Below are positions 63,537 to 64,000 of a DNA stretch of 64,000 nt, in pieces. The notes below the pieces were generated by a model. That model saw only the letters and a list, made by a program, of their open reading frames with translations. It was not told the DNA's origin and ran no database searches. The stretch covers positions 1,110,028 to 1,174,027 of the forward strand of contig QEOQ01000214.1 in the NCBI GenBank assembly GCA_010279815.1. Direction: 5' to 3'. This DNA is from Brachionus plicatilis (Eukaryota; Rotifera; Eurotatoria; Ploima; Brachionidae). Position numbers and translations under genes: made by a program. Within the stretch, counting starts at the first letter, position 1, and each line of letters opens with the position of its first letter.

Positions 63537-64000
63537 TTTTGAAAAAATTCACATTAGGAAAGTGAAGTGATTTTGAAATCCATATCAGGACTAACAGTGT
63601 GACTTGACAGATAAACACACGAGAAAAAGTTTATTAAATATTTATTTTGAAAAAAAAAAGATTCGTCTCAGACTCTTTTAAAATTAATTTAGTTTTTTTA
63701 ACAGGGTATAAATAGCCTGGTATCAAAGAAATTATTCAGTCAGATTTTCAATTTAAATAAAAAATTTATTTTAGAAAATTTCGAAACATTAACTTATCAA
63801 AGAACAGTTAAAAGGAAAAAAAATAGAAAGAATCATTGTTATTAACTCTGCCATTGGCCGGTCCCAAGCCCGGATGAAAAAAGAGGAGGGGTGATGATGA
63901 CGCAGGCGCATAGAGGCCGGGATGAGGAGGCTTGCAAGCTAGAGCTGATGATAGTCTGTTGGGTCCAAAAAGCCTTAGTGAAAAAAGTAAAGTGTCTTTA
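63537..64000. other. Window end: short tandem duplication and GC-richer patch
   Basis: CACATTAGGAAAGTGAAG plus TGATTTTGAAA is duplicated in tandem across the end of the transposase relic (about 63517-63576). From 63841 to 63960 a GC-richer stretch begins CTCTGCCATTGGCCGGTCC, continues AGCCCGGATGAAAAAAGAGG and contains several GATGATGA runs. It resembles 49378-49440 and could be an end of a retroelement that continues beyond the window. Confidence 0.4.

Overview
The window is a very AT-rich (roughly three quarters A+T) eukaryotic, animal-type sequence. It carries spliced genes with animal orthologues, long low-complexity intergenic DNA and a dense load of decayed transposons. The very short introns (46-65 bp) and the retroelement and MULE protein relics resemble what I know from monogonont rotifers such as Brachionus. 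That is an inference of moderate confidence; the animal assignment itself is firm.

Recognisable host genes. (1) A tandem pair of small glycine-rich proteins starting MGSIFSKKK, 3.3 and 5.4 kb (+). (2) An FHA-domain nuclear protein of about 1144 aa with 16 acidic 'ESQ' repeats and AT-hooks, 8.6-12.1 kb (-). (3) A MORN-repeat protein, 19.1-19.8 kb (-). (4) DNAJC3/P58IPK, an ER-lumen TPR and J-domain co-chaperone, 31.1-34.5 kb (-, 4 exons). (5) EMC8/9, an ER membrane protein complex subunit, 38.8-39.5 kb (-, 3 exons). (6) An SLC34-type sodium/phosphate cotransporter, 41.4-44.8 kb (+, 7 exons). (7) Phosphatidate cytidylyltransferase, 46.1-47.2 kb (-, one exon). (8) An ADP/ATP translocase, 52.5-53.4 kb (+, one exon, strikingly GC-rich). 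Several serve ER and membrane functions, but the spacing gives no sign of co-regulation.

Mobile DNA. Non-LTR retrotransposon fragments lie at 2.1, 6.2, 7.4, 14, 25-26.8, 35.7, 54, 55-56, 59.7 and 61.4 kb. DNA transposons dominate the rest. hAT-like elements with 8-bp target duplications are at 33.6, 36.0-38.3, 39.8, 51.1 and 62.3 kb. MULE-type elements are at 28.2-30.2, 36.5-37.7, 56.5-57.7 and 62.2-63.5 kb. A pogo/Tigger relic is at 15.7-16.4 kb, and long foldback elements are at 12.5, 32.9 and 49.9 kb. Many are nested, and insertion order can be read directly from interrupted target sites.

The most unusual layouts are: a MULE (9-bp duplication) inside an ATCGATA-rich hAT-like element (8-bp duplication) at 36-38.3 kb; the nested structure at 27.3-30.4 kb; a hAT-like element splitting the FLYWCH domain of a decayed MULE transposase at 62.2-63.5 kb; and two MULE derivatives that have both lost the catalytic core but kept an N-terminal DNA-binding ORF followed by a C-terminal PHD-finger ORF. 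No tRNA, rRNA or CRISPR array was found. Coordinates of relics and repeat edges are approximate. Exon junctions were placed by eye from GT/AG, reading phase and family alignment recalled from general knowledge.
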